Shown here in pieces: positions 1 through 8,561 of a stretch of DNA of 64,000 nt (position 1 is its first letter; the number at the start of each line of letters is the position of its first letter). Source of the stretch: Dawidia soli (GTDB lineage: Bacteria; Bacteroidota; Bacteroidia; Cytophagales; Cyclobacteriaceae); NCBI RefSeq assembly GCF_018598185.1, contig NZ_JAHESC010000034.1, positions 1 through 64,000 of the forward strand, in the 5' to 3' direction. The notes below the pieces were generated by a model that made no database searches, was not told the DNA's origin, and saw only the letters and a program-made list of their open reading frames with translations. A program made the position numbers and the translations under genes.

Positions 1-23
1 CGTCAGATGTGTATACGAGCCAG
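1..23 (+). other. Sequencing-adapter remnant (Nextera/Tn5 mosaic end)
   Basis: The first 23 bases match the end of the Illumina Nextera Read 1 transposase adapter at 21 of 23 positions; the differences are at bases 16 and 20. The first 15 bases match exactly. This is best read as untrimmed library adapter at a contig end, not as biology, so the true genomic sequence probably starts after about base 23. Confidence 0.75.
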
Positions 24-125
24 GGCGCCTGTTTGTAACTGGCGGGCAGAAGGCTGACGGCAGTTACAAACTGCCCACAGTGTGGGCACAAGTCACCGCT
101 TCGCTCAGACTTGCGCCAGCGGCGG
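24..125. repeat. Dispersed intergenic repeat, copy 1
   Basis: It contains the hairpin GGCAGTT-aca-AACTGCC (59-75), followed by a segment at about 97-122 that reads CACCGCTTCGCTCAGACTT then GCGCCAG. The same two parts in the same order occur at 54616-54692. It lies just beyond the stop codon of the cyanophycinase gene. Function is unknown; it resembles a REP-like intergenic element. Confidence 0.6.
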
Positions 126-128
126 GAG

Positions 129-968
129 TTATTTCAACCGGTACACATCCCCCGGCAGCAAGATCGTCAACCTCAAATCTTTCGCCCCCAACTTTCCGCT
201 ACGCAGGCTCTTCGACCGCTTCGGATTCTCCAGCACAATCACCTGAGACTCTCCAACCACCTCGATCTTGTCACCATCCACCAGGATCGCCGTAGCCTCG
301 TCAATCCCGATCCCCGTCAACTGCGGAAACTCGATCACCGCGCTGATCAACCGGTTATACCGGCTGCGCCGTACGAAGTGCTGGTCCACGATCGCCTGCG
401 TCATAAGTCCGAGCCCTGGCTTTGTCTCGATATTCTCCGCTTCGATATTCCGGAACGTCGACGCATAATCCGGATGCTTCAGCTCATTGCCGGTGATCAT
501 GACCTTACTCATCACCGCCGCCCCCGCGCTCGTACCGCTGACGACCGCACCGCGGCTTCGCGCCTCGAGTATAGCCTTCTCGATCTCCGTCCCGCGCACA
601 ACGTCCATAAACCGGTTCTGATCACCGCCCGAGATATAGATGAGGTTAGCACGACGCACCGAGTCCAGCCGGGCCGGCTTCAGCGGTTCACCTTTCGTAA
701 AGTTTATGCCGTAGACACGAGGCACGCCCAGCTTCATCAGTTGGCTTTTGACATAATATACCGCCGAGTCAGGTTCAGCGCTCGACATCGGCAGCACGAT
801 CGTGTAGCCACCCTGCCGAAGTCCCGCTTCGGCAATCAACCGTTCCATGAGCGCGTCCGGCCGCGCGCCGCCACCGATGATAAAAAGTTTTCCGGCACGT
901 CCCGATTGCGCCCAAATGCAGCCTGCCGAGAGCAATAAAACAGACAGTGTTATATAGTAACGTTTCAT
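129..968 (-). CDS. Exported cyanophycinase (peptidase S51 family)
   Basis: A 279-residue protein with an N-terminal signal peptide (MKRYYITLSVLLLSAGC..WAQ). It could be cleaved after AQ or be lipidated at the Cys of SAGC. The S51 features are clear: GGGARPD near the start, the nucleophile motif GTSAGA with Ser147, and DQHF (Asp195-His197) followed by an RRSRYNRL arginine cluster, which in characterised cyanophycinases holds the aspartate/arginine side chains of the polymer. Such enzymes cut multi-L-arginyl-poly-L-aspartate into beta-Asp-Arg dipeptides. It is last in a SusC-SusD-lipoprotein operon, 70 bp after the preceding gene and beyond a hairpin. This suggests the operon imports cyanophycin fragments or related peptides, but that is inference. 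Family assignment is confident; the substrate is not proven. Confidence 0.9.
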   Translation of the reverse strand: MKRYYITLSVLLLSAGCIWAQSGRAGKLFIIGGGARPDALMERLIAEAGLRQGGYTIVLPMSSAEPDSAVYYVKSQLMKLGVPRVYGINFTKGEPLKPARLDSVRRANLIYISGGDQNRFMDVVRGTEIEKAILEARSRGAVVSGTSAGAAVMSKVMITGNELKHPDYASTFRNIEAENIETKPGLGLMTQAIVDQHFVRRSRYNRLISAVIEFPQLTGIGIDEATAILVDGDKIEVVGESQVIVLENPKRSKSLRSGKLGAKDLRLTILLPGDVYRLK

Positions 969-987
969 AGAGCGATATAGAAATTAA

Positions 988-1022
988 AGACGCTCACGCC
1001 CGCAGGGCAGACGTGAACGTCT
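988..1022 (-). terminator. Hairpin between lipoprotein gene and cyanophycinase
   Basis: The inverted repeat AGACGCTCACG (988-998) / CGTGAACGTCT (1012-1022) has one G-T type mismatch. On the minus strand it is followed by a short T-rich stretch. It lies in the 70-bp gap before the cyanophycinase gene and could be a weak or partial terminator or an mRNA stabiliser. Confidence 0.4.
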
Positions 1023-1038
1023 TACGGATTAGTGTTAT

Positions 1039-2166
1039 TTATTCCTTACCAACGGCAAGGCCCTGAACCGACATGCCGGTATACCAGGGCTCGGATTCCG
1101 TCCCGTCTACATTGGCGCGCATGATCCGGTCACTGTCCCGGTCCGCCCAGTACAGTTTGTTTTCGATGCCGTCGAAGGCAATGCCATAGATCCTGTCGCC
1201 CATTCCGGCGGTGACGATCGAACGTCCGCTTCCGTCCATCTTTGTCGACACCAGTTGGGATGTGCCCAGGGCTACATCCCGTGTGTCGAAGTAAATGCGG
1301 TCGCCGACCACTAGCATGCTGCCGCCGCCATCGCCCGGGACCGTCAGCGTGGCCGTGGTACCATTGAGATCCTGGCGCCAAACGCCGCCGGTATAGGTGT
1401 TCCAATACAGGCGTTTCGTGACGGGGTCGACCGATACGCCCTCCGGATCGTTCTGATCAGTGGCAAATTCCTCGAATGCCGAGACATCATCGTCGTCGAG
1501 ACTCGTACGACGAATGCCCGTGTCGGTATCCCAATACAGCATGTTGTTGGCGTAGTCGATCGCCAGTGACGTCGGCGTGCCGATGGCTGTCCGGAAATCT
1601 GTTGCCTCCGTGCCATCCAGGTTGGCTACCACGATTTTATCACCGTCATAATCGGATAAGTACAATTTATCATTAGCCGTGTCGATCGCGATACAGTAGG
1701 AATCGCCAAGGGCATTGATCCCGGTAGGGATCGCCAGGGGAGCCTGGTCATTGATCAGGGCGATGAATAACGTGCCGCCGTTGGTAAAATACACCGGTGT
1801 GCCCGTTGCATTGGGATCTTTGATGATTACCTGCTGCGTAAACTCGTTAATTTCGTTCGAGCTCCCGGTAACGATCACCAGCTTGACATCAAAAAGCCCC
1901 GGCTTTTTGTACACATGCACCGGATCTTTCTCCATCGACGACGTGCCGTCGCCGAAACTCCAGTAATACTCCACCGTACCCGCACGATCCGGGATAACGG
2001 AAACATTTGTAAAAGTGGCCTGGGCCGGCGCGAACTCGTCGTTATCGATCGCCACGGTAAACTTCGGTACAGTACTGGCCGGCGGCACAGGATAATCTTC
2101 CTCGCCGCATCCATGGACCATGACAAGCATGATCGCCATCAGAAGGATATATACATTACGCATCAT
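1039..2166 (-). CDS. Lipoprotein with PKD domain and YWTD-type beta-propeller
   Basis: A 375-residue protein. The signal peptide ends in a lipobox at VMVHGC, so it is probably anchored in the outer membrane. A PKD-type fold follows at about residues 35-118 (YYWSFGDGTSSMEKDPVHVY). The rest is a chain of repeats of the type (K)LYxxDxxxxxI..ANLDGTE, as in LDL-receptor YWTD propellers, such as KLYLSDYDGDKIVVANLDGT, MLYWDTD, RLYWNTY and KLYWADRDSDRIMRANVDGT. It is a diverged tandem paralogue of the upstream gene, 9 bp away, in the SusCD operon. A surface binding role in substrate capture is likely but inferred; no catalytic motif is visible. Confidence 0.85.
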   Translation of the reverse strand: MMRNVYILLMAIMLVMVHGCGEEDYPVPPASTVPKFTVAIDNDEFAPAQATFTNVSVIPDRAGTVEYYWSFGDGTSSMEKDPVHVYKKPGLFDVKLVIVTGSSNEINEFTQQVIIKDPNATGTPVYFTNGGTLFIALINDQAPLAIPTGINALGDSYCIAIDTANDKLYLSDYDGDKIVVANLDGTEATDFRTAIGTPTSLAIDYANNMLYWDTDTGIRRTSLDDDDVSAFEEFATDQNDPEGVSVDPVTKRLYWNTYTGGVWRQDLNGTTATLTVPGDGGGSMLVVGDRIYFDTRDVALGTSQLVSTKMDGSGRSIVTAGMGDRIYGIAFDGIENKLYWADRDSDRIMRANVDGTESEPWYTGMSVQGLAVGKE

Positions 2167-2175
2167 GATCGCCCT

Positions 2176-3276
2176 TTATTTTTTTAAGAATATACCCCGG
2201 GGACTGTCCAGCCCTGCTTTGAGCACAGATCTATGCGTGCCGTCCAGGTTCGCCCGGTAGATTTCGCCCGTTTCCCGGCCCGACCAGTATAACAGGTTCT
2301 CTGTATTGTCGACTACAATGCCATAGATCAGGCTCCCGCCCTCGTTAACAGGTTCTACGTTGCTGCCGTCGAGATTGGCGCGGTACAACGTCGCGTCATC
2401 CTCGAAATAGATCTTGTCGTTCTCGGCATCTACCTGGATCGCGTAACCGTATACGCCGGAGAGGATGGGCGTCGCGTCGCTTCCGTCCAGGTTCGCCCGG
2501 TACAGCTCTTCGTTTTGCCAGTCGTTGTAATATAGTTTGTCATGCTGGGTGTCCACGGCTACGGCGTAGAGCCTGCCATCGGGCACATCGACGACGTATT
2601 CCCGGTCGGTACCGTCCAGGTTCGCCCGGCCGATGTGCCCCGTGTCTTCGTTGAACCAATCTTCCGCCCAGTAGATCTTTCCATTTTCGATGTCGAGGGC
2701 AATCTGGTAAGGGTCGTAAAGCCCGTCGATAATTACCTTCAAGTCTGTTCCGTCGAGATTCACACTCCAGATCTTACCGGCGCCGGTCTCATAGAAGTCG
2801 CTGAAATATATTTTCTGATGCTCCGCATCATACGCAAGCCCGGGACCTTCTTTTTCTGATATATTGAGAAAGTCGGTGACATCGCCCGGCGTACTGATAC
2901 CAAAGTGTTGAATCAACGATGCGCCCATCGCTACATAATATAACTGCGGATCCGGCAACACCGTGATGTTCTGGCTGGAGATCGTCGAGCCACCCGCACC
3001 CGTCGATAACAAACTCACGGTATACGTACCCGAGGCCCCGTAGCTTTTCCGGGGAGAAATGTCTTTCGACGTTGTACCGTCACCAAAGCTCCACTTGAAG
3101 GCCGTGGCATTCGCAGACGTATTCGTGAAATTGATCTCTTCACCGATCTTCGCCTCCGACTTGTCAGACGTAAAGCCCGACGTAGCCTGTGGGGGAGTGG
3201 TATTGTCGTCATTACAAGAAAAGGCAACGATCAGCAGAAAGAGAAAGGTCAGGTATCTATAAAGTTTTGTATTCAT
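2176..3276 (-). CDS. Lipoprotein with PKD domain and YWTD-type beta-propeller
   Basis: A 366-residue lipoprotein (lipobox LIVAFSC). A PKD domain lies at about residues 35-108 (FKWSFGDGTTS, GTYTVSLLS). A propeller follows with at least five regular repeats, each ending in NLDGTD/NLDGSD/NLDGTH and beginning with a KIYF/KIYW/KLYY/LLYW strand. These are hallmark LDL-receptor class B (YWTD) repeats. It follows the SusD gene by 23 bp and shares its layout with the next gene. Such lipoproteins in SusCD operons commonly act as accessory surface binding proteins (SusE/F-like position); that role is inferred from context. Confidence 0.87.
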   Translation of the reverse strand: MNTKLYRYLTFLFLLIVAFSCNDDNTTPPQATSGFTSDKSEAKIGEEINFTNTSANATAFKWSFGDGTTSKDISPRKSYGASGTYTVSLLSTGAGGSTISSQNITVLPDPQLYYVAMGASLIQHFGISTPGDVTDFLNISEKEGPGLAYDAEHQKIYFSDFYETGAGKIWSVNLDGTDLKVIIDGLYDPYQIALDIENGKIYWAEDWFNEDTGHIGRANLDGTDREYVVDVPDGRLYAVAVDTQHDKLYYNDWQNEELYRANLDGSDATPILSGVYGYAIQVDAENDKIYFEDDATLYRANLDGSNVEPVNEGGSLIYGIVVDNTENLLYWSGRETGEIYRANLDGTHRSVLKAGLDSPRGIFLKK

Positions 3277-3299
3277 ATTGCGTAAGGATATAGTCGGGA

Positions 3300-4625
3300 T
3301 TAATAGCCATGATTTTGTTCCATGTCCGGATGCCGGTTGGTGAGGATCTCTTCCAGCGGGATCGGGAAGAGCGTCTGGTCAACGTCCTTGACCAGCGGCA
3401 GCACTTCGAGCGCCCGGTTCGTACGCACCAGGTCGAACCAGCGATGGCCCTCGAACGCGAGCTCGATGCGCCGCTCATGCTCGATCGCCCTCAGCAACGC
3501 TGTATACGTCTCAGCCTCGGTATCCTCCAGCTTCGCACGATGGCGGACCTTGTTCAGGTTCAGCTTGACCGTGTCGATGATGCCCTCTGAGCGGGCTTCG
3601 GCTTCCGCACGGATCAGGAACATCTCGGCCAGACGAAGGACGATGATATTGTCGGCGCCGGTAGCCAGGTCTTTGTATTTGGCCGCGTAGGAAATATTGA
3701 GCGTATCGCGGATGCTCGCTTTCTTTCGCAACGTGTCCGCTTCCTCATACGCCGCCAGCATCTCCGCCGGCGGTGCCGCCTCCCGGCGTCCTTTCAGCAG
3801 CGTCGGAAAGGTATATTCGGCCATGCGGTTCCGGTTCGTGACGGTGAAGTCTATTTCGAAAATCGACTCGCTGGATTGGTCGACGAACACCTTGTCATAA
3901 TCTTTTACCAACGTATACGCTTTGCTGTTGATCACTTCCAGCGCCTTGGTGCTGGCCAGCGCGTAGTCACCCTTATAGAGATACACACGCGCCAGTAACG
4001 CCGTCGCGGCGTGCCGGGAGGCCCGGGCCTTTTGCGACGAGACCGCGAGGTTCTCTTCGGCATAGATCAGGTCGGCAATGATCTGTTCATACACCGCGTC
4101 GGCGCCTGATCGGGGCGCATCGACGCCCGCTGAACCCACCGTGGGCGTGAGCTTGATGGGTATAGGACCGAAGAAGTTCAGGAGGTTAAAATGATTGAGC
4201 GCGCGAACGAAACGCAGCTCGCCCAGCGCCTGGGCTTTTTCCTCGTCGCTCATGTCGGCGATCGCGGGCACTTTCAGGATCACATTGTTTGCATAGTTGA
4301 TGCCCTGGTAGGCCGACGTCCAGATGCCGTCGATCGATCCGTTCTCCGGCAGGATGTTATTGTTGTCCACCTGCGCGTATTCGGAAGCTGTCGCCTCGGC
4401 GGGATGGAACATATTGTCGGAGGCCAGGTCGGAGAATAACAAATAGGTGCGGCCGTAGTAGCCCAGGTTCTGGAACGCCGTGTAAGCGCCCTGCACACCC
4501 TTCTCGATGCCGTTCTTGTCCTGGAAAGCATCGTCGGCGGAAATACTGTCGGTGGGCTTTACGTCCAGCACGTCACACGCCGTAGCGACGACCAGGAGCA
4601 ACGCAAAATATAGTATCTTTTTCAT
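3300..4625 (-). CDS. SusD/RagB-family outer-membrane lipoprotein
   Basis: A 441-residue protein with lipobox VVATAC. It has the typical SusD N-terminus (DVKPTDSISADDAFQDKNGIEKGVQGAYTAF) in short segments and the SusD C-terminal motifs (LIRAEAEAR, ERRIELAFEGHRWFDLVR, LFPIPLEEI). SusD proteins form the lid over the SusC channel and bind the substrate at the cell surface. It starts 5 bp after the SusC stop codon, so the two are surely cotranscribed. At 441 residues it is on the short side for the family. The substrate cannot be read from sequence, but the cyanophycinase downstream points to a peptide or polyamide more than a glycan. Confidence 0.93.
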   Translation of the reverse strand: MKKILYFALLLVVATACDVLDVKPTDSISADDAFQDKNGIEKGVQGAYTAFQNLGYYGRTYLLFSDLASDNMFHPAEATASEYAQVDNNNILPENGSIDGIWTSAYQGINYANNVILKVPAIADMSDEEKAQALGELRFVRALNHFNLLNFFGPIPIKLTPTVGSAGVDAPRSGADAVYEQIIADLIYAEENLAVSSQKARASRHAATALLARVYLYKGDYALASTKALEVINSKAYTLVKDYDKVFVDQSSESIFEIDFTVTNRNRMAEYTFPTLLKGRREAAPPAEMLAAYEEADTLRKKASIRDTLNISYAAKYKDLATGADNIIVLRLAEMFLIRAEAEARSEGIIDTVKLNLNKVRHRAKLEDTEAETYTALLRAIEHERRIELAFEGHRWFDLVRTNRALEVLPLVKDVDQTLFPIPLEEILTNRHPDMEQNHGY

Positions 4626-4630
4626 GTCTT

Positions 4631-7597
4631 TCAGAATTTGAGGTTCACGCCGAACGTCAGCGTCCGGGCCTGCGGGAAGGTAAAGAAGTCTGTACCGATC
4701 ACCTGGGTGTCGTTACCGCTGTAGTTCACCTCCGGGTCGAGACCGGTGTAGCGGGTAAAGGTGAACAGGTTCTGCGTACTGGCGTAGACACGCAGGCTCG
4801 ACAAGCGCAGCTTGGTGCTCAGGGCGTTCGGCAACGTATAGCCTAGTGTTACGTTTTTAACCCGCAGGTACGAGCCGTCCTCGATAAACCGCGACGATGT
4901 ACGCTTGTTCTCGCCGGCCTTGTCGGCATCGGACGTAGCCCGCGGAATATCGGTGATATCGCCCGGCTTTCGCCAGCGCCGCGTAACATCCTCCAGCTGG
5001 TTGTCACCGCCCTGCAGAGACTCCAGGAAGAGCCGCGAGCCGTTGAAGACATCGTTGCCGTACGCGAACTGCAGGAACACGCTCAGGTCGAATTGTTTGT
5101 AGGTAAAGTTGTTCGTAAAGCCGCCGGTGAATTTGGGATTGGGATCACCGACCACTGTGCGGTCCGCGGTCGTGATCTCACCGTCGACGTCGGTGTCGGC
5201 ATACACGATGTCGCCGGTGGACGGATCGACACCGAGGGACCTAAAGCTATAGAAGATCCCCAGCGGCTGGCCTTCCATCACGCGGTTGCCGCCGCGACCC
5301 AGGTCGTCGATCGGCTGATCGTTGTACAGCTTCAATACCTTGTTGCGGTTAAAGGACAGGTTCAGCTGAGGTCTCCACCGCACGTTGCCAAACGCCTGCT
5401 CACCGGAGAGCGTCAGCTCCACACCCTTGTTCTCCAGCTCACCGATGTTTTGCACCACGCTCTGGAATCCGGACGACCCCGGCATCGGCCGCGCCAGGAG
5501 CAGGTCTTTGGTTTGTTTGTTGTAATAGTCCGCCGACAACATCAGGCGATCGCTGAACAAGCCGATGTCTACACCCACGTCCAGTTGTGTCGTTGTTTCC
5601 CATTTCAGGTCGGGGTTCGAGATATTGCTGGGATAGATGGCGGGTTTGCCGAGGTAGGAGGTACCGCGGTATAGCTCGGCATATTGAAAGGCCGAAATAT
5701 TGTCGTTGCCGAGCAACCCGTAGCTGGCCCGGAGTTTCAGCTCGGAGATCACGGGCACGTTGTCCTGCAGGAAGTCCTCCTGGCTGAGGCGCCACGCCAC
5801 GGAAGCCGCCGGGAAGAAACCGTTCTTGTTATTGGGACCGAAGCTGGTAGACCCGTCGATGCGTCCGGTAAGCGATACGAGATACTTGTCGGCATAATTA
5901 TAGTTTGCCTTGGCAAAGTACGAACGCACCCCCGAGCTCACGGCGCCGGCACTGGCCTGTGCGATCAGCGAAGCCGAGTTGATATACGGCGTGTCCTCGT
6001 CGGCAAAGCCCTGGCCGCGGATAAACGAAGAGGTCGTCTCGCGCTTTTCAAAGCTATAGCCGGCCATCACATCCACCACGTGGCGACCGAAGGTCTTCTC
6101 ATACTTCAGCGTGTTGTTGCTGACCAGGTTGCGCACGTTGGTATAGGTCTCGAATCCCAGGCCGTTGTAGCCCTGGCCCTGCACCGTATTATACTCGAAC
6201 GCATGCTCGCGCAGGTTATAGAAATCGATGCCCCATTTAGAGGCCAGCGTCAGCCCGGGCAGGATCTCATAGTCGCCGAAGACGTTGGCGATCACCCGGT
6301 AGGTGAAGTTTTCGTTCGTAGCCTCGTTGGCAATCGACACCGGGTTGGAATAAGGCCCGCTCTGGTTATAGGTGCCGTCCGGATTATACACCGGAAAGAT
6401 GGAAGGCGTAGAGATGCCGTTGGGCAGCGGGCCGTGCAGCGACTGGTCGCCTTCCACGCGGTTGGACGTAGAGTACGTCAACCCGATGCTGGTGCCGATC
6501 CGGAATTTATCGTTGACGGTATGATCCACGTTCACGCGGGTATTCATCCGTTGGAACCGCGTGCCGATCAAAATACCCTTCTGGTCGAAGTATCCCCCCG
6601 AAATAAAGAACCGCGTCTTGTCAGTGCCCCCCGTAGCCGACAGCTCATAGCTGGCGATCGGCGCCGTGCGGAAGATCACATCCTGCCAATCGGTATTGGT
6701 CGTATCGCCGGTACGGGCTTTGGCAATGTCCGCTTCGCTGAACACGGCCGACCCGGCCAGGTCGTTCCGGTATTCCATCCACTGTTCGGTATCGAGCATG
6801 TCGAGCGTGCGCCAGGCCTGCTGCACGCCATAGTAGGCGTTAAAGCCGATCACCGACTTGCCGCTCTTGCCGCGTTTGGTGGTGATCAGCACCACGCCGT
6901 TGGATGCGCGCGCGCCGTATATCGCCGCCGTGGCAGCATCTTTTAAGACACTCATCGACTCGATGTCGTTGGGATTGAGGTCCGACAGGGAGTTGATGCC
7001 CTGGCCCTCGTACCCCACCTGCGCATAGTCGCCGGTGGTCACCGGAATGCCGTCGATGACATAGAGCGGCTGCCCCGAGCCGCTGATCGACGTCGTCCCC
7101 CGGATGCGCACCGACATGCCGCCACCCGGCGTACCGGAGTTCTGCAGCACCTGTACGCCCGCGGCCTGTCCCTGCAGCACACCGTCGATGGTGGAAACGG
7201 GCAGGTCCCTGATCGCATCCGACTTCACAACGCCTACCGACCCCGTGAGAAGCTTCTGCTGCTCGGTGCCATACCCCACCACGACCACTTCCGACAACTG
7301 TTTGGCGTCGGGCGACATTTGTACATCGATGACATCACGGGCGCCGATCGTCTGTTCTTGCGCCAGCATCCCGATAAACGTGAACACCAGCACGGCATCG
7401 CCGTCGGCTACCGGCAACCGGTATTGCCCCCCGACATCCGTAACGGTACCCCTGTTGGTGCCCTGCACGACGACGCTCACCCCGGGCAGGGGAGATCCGT
7501 CCTCCGCATTCGTGACGTTTCCGCGTATCGTCCGTTCCTGTGCCCACGCGATCTGCGACAGGAAGGCAAAGAGTAAAAACAGTAGACTTTTCCTCAT
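4631..7597 (-). CDS. SusC/RagA-family TonB-dependent outer-membrane transporter
   Basis: The chosen start gives 988 residues beginning MRKSLLFLLFAFLSQIAWAQ, a clean signal peptide; a longer open frame adds 41 residues with no signal and is rejected. In order: a carboxypeptidase-regulatory-like domain (about 22-105, GNVTNAEDGSPLPGVSVVV), a TonB-box-like LSEVVVVGYGT, the plug (VRIRGTTSISG, PLYVIDGIPV, SIYGARASNGVVLITTKRG-type motif), and a long beta-barrel ending in ..TFGVNLKF. The protein imports substrate handed over by SusD using TonB energy. It is the first gene of a five-gene operon running to the cyanophycinase. No anti-sigma or STN domain is attached to this pair. Confidence 0.95.
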   Translation of the reverse strand: MRKSLLFLLFAFLSQIAWAQERTIRGNVTNAEDGSPLPGVSVVVQGTNRGTVTDVGGQYRLPVADGDAVLVFTFIGMLAQEQTIGARDVIDVQMSPDAKQLSEVVVVGYGTEQQKLLTGSVGVVKSDAIRDLPVSTIDGVLQGQAAGVQVLQNSGTPGGGMSVRIRGTTSISGSGQPLYVIDGIPVTTGDYAQVGYEGQGINSLSDLNPNDIESMSVLKDAATAAIYGARASNGVVLITTKRGKSGKSVIGFNAYYGVQQAWRTLDMLDTEQWMEYRNDLAGSAVFSEADIAKARTGDTTNTDWQDVIFRTAPIASYELSATGGTDKTRFFISGGYFDQKGILIGTRFQRMNTRVNVDHTVNDKFRIGTSIGLTYSTSNRVEGDQSLHGPLPNGISTPSIFPVYNPDGTYNQSGPYSNPVSIANEATNENFTYRVIANVFGDYEILPGLTLASKWGIDFYNLREHAFEYNTVQGQGYNGLGFETYTNVRNLVSNNTLKYEKTFGRHVVDVMAGYSFEKRETTSSFIRGQGFADEDTPYINSASLIAQASAGAVSSGVRSYFAKANYNYADKYLVSLTGRIDGSTSFGPNNKNGFFPAASVAWRLSQEDFLQDNVPVISELKLRASYGLLGNDNISAFQYAELYRGTSYLGKPAIYPSNISNPDLKWETTTQLDVGVDIGLFSDRLMLSADYYNKQTKDLLLARPMPGSSGFQSVVQNIGELENKGVELTLSGEQAFGNVRWRPQLNLSFNRNKVLKLYNDQPIDDLGRGGNRVMEGQPLGIFYSFRSLGVDPSTGDIVYADTDVDGEITTADRTVVGDPNPKFTGGFTNNFTYKQFDLSVFLQFAYGNDVFNGSRLFLESLQGGDNQLEDVTRRWRKPGDITDIPRATSDADKAGENKRTSSRFIEDGSYLRVKNVTLGYTLPNALSTKLRLSSLRVYASTQNLFTFTRYTGLDPEVNYSGNDTQVIGTDFFTFPQARTLTFGVNLKF

Positions 7598-7924
7598 AAA
7601 GGATATAGGGTTAGGTTCATCATAAGACACGACATCATAAGGTGATCGAAAACGACCACCCGCGATCATCATTCGTACGGGTAACGGAAGAATATCTAAA
7701 GTCGGAATATTCACAGACATTTAAAAGATGCAGATTAACGGAAGTAAAAATTATGATGACCGGCAAAGCCAACGTTAGCATCCGCGCCGGGCGTCATTTG
7801 CAGAGTACGTAGTAATCCGAGCGCTTGACCCTAATGTCCGGTGAATTCATTTCGCACGTGAGCGCATATGCGTACCGTTAAATACATCGCATTGAGGCGG
7901 AAGAGTGCGCTCATGGCCGATATT
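7598..7924. other. Upstream region of the SusCD operon, no gene seen
   Basis: About 330 bp between the SusC start and the repeat array. It must hold the operon promoter (minus strand), but I could not find a convincing TAnnTTTG box. No coding potential was recognised; the open frame that runs 41 codons upstream of the SusC start has no signal-peptide character. Confidence 0.5.
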
Positions 7925-8375
7925 GTTGCGCCCCTACAGGGCTGTGTCGCTGCTTGTGTGTAAACCCAGGCCTACAGCCTGGGCTGAGATGTTGCGCCCT
8001 TGCAGGGCTATGTCGCTGCTTGCGTGGTAAACTCAGGCCTACAGCCTGGGCTGAGATGTTGCGTCCCTACAGGGCTGTGTCGCTGCTTGCGTGGTAAACC
8101 CAGGCCTACAGCCTGGGCTGAGATGTTGCGTCCCTACAGGGCTATGTCGCGGCTTGCGTGGTAAACCCAGGCCTACCAGCCTGGGTTGAGATGTTGCGCC
8201 CCTACAGGGCTGGTATCGCTGCTTGCGCGATAAACCGGCCATGGCCTGAACTGTTACGCCCCTTCTTCTTCCTTCTACCCCTGAAGGGGGGTAACATAAT
8301 AGCCCAGGCTGGAGCGGCAGCACAGGCCTGGGCCATCCAATAGCATTGGCAAAAAGCCCTGTAAGGGCGTAACAA
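7925..8375. repeat. Tandem array of ~67-bp double-hairpin repeats
   Basis: At least four units with a period of 67-68 bp; the core ACAGCCTGGG recurs at 7974, 8041, 8108 and about 8175. Each unit carries two hairpins with the same loop: CCCAGGC-ctaca-GCCTGGG and GCCC-ctaca-GGGC. Between them are conserved linkers such as TGTCGCTGCTTGCGTGG and TGAGATGTTGCG. The last part (8215-8375) is degenerate and partly inverted (GCCCTGTAAGGGCGTAAC). There are no unique spacers, so this is not CRISPR. Related units occur at 35260-35640. The array resembles REP/BIME-type palindromic elements. Confidence 0.8.
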
Positions 8376-8561
8376 TTCGACGCACGCATTACGCTACAAA
8401 AAAATAGCACCTTTATGCCGATTTCAATCAAAAATCGCCTTTGTGGCAATTTTCCTTTCCGACACTCGTCATTTATTAATGTAAGAATAACCCCAAAATC
8501 GACCTTTCGTCGTCATTTTTAGTGAGTACCTTTACGGAGCTGAGTGCATCATACACCTACC

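Noticed and set aside
5684-6946. 420-codon plus-strand frame
   Set aside because: Antisense to SusC; no signal, no domain.
7925-8375. CRISPR-like tandem repeats
   Set aside because: The units are contiguous and contain hairpins, with no unique spacers of constant length and no cas genes.
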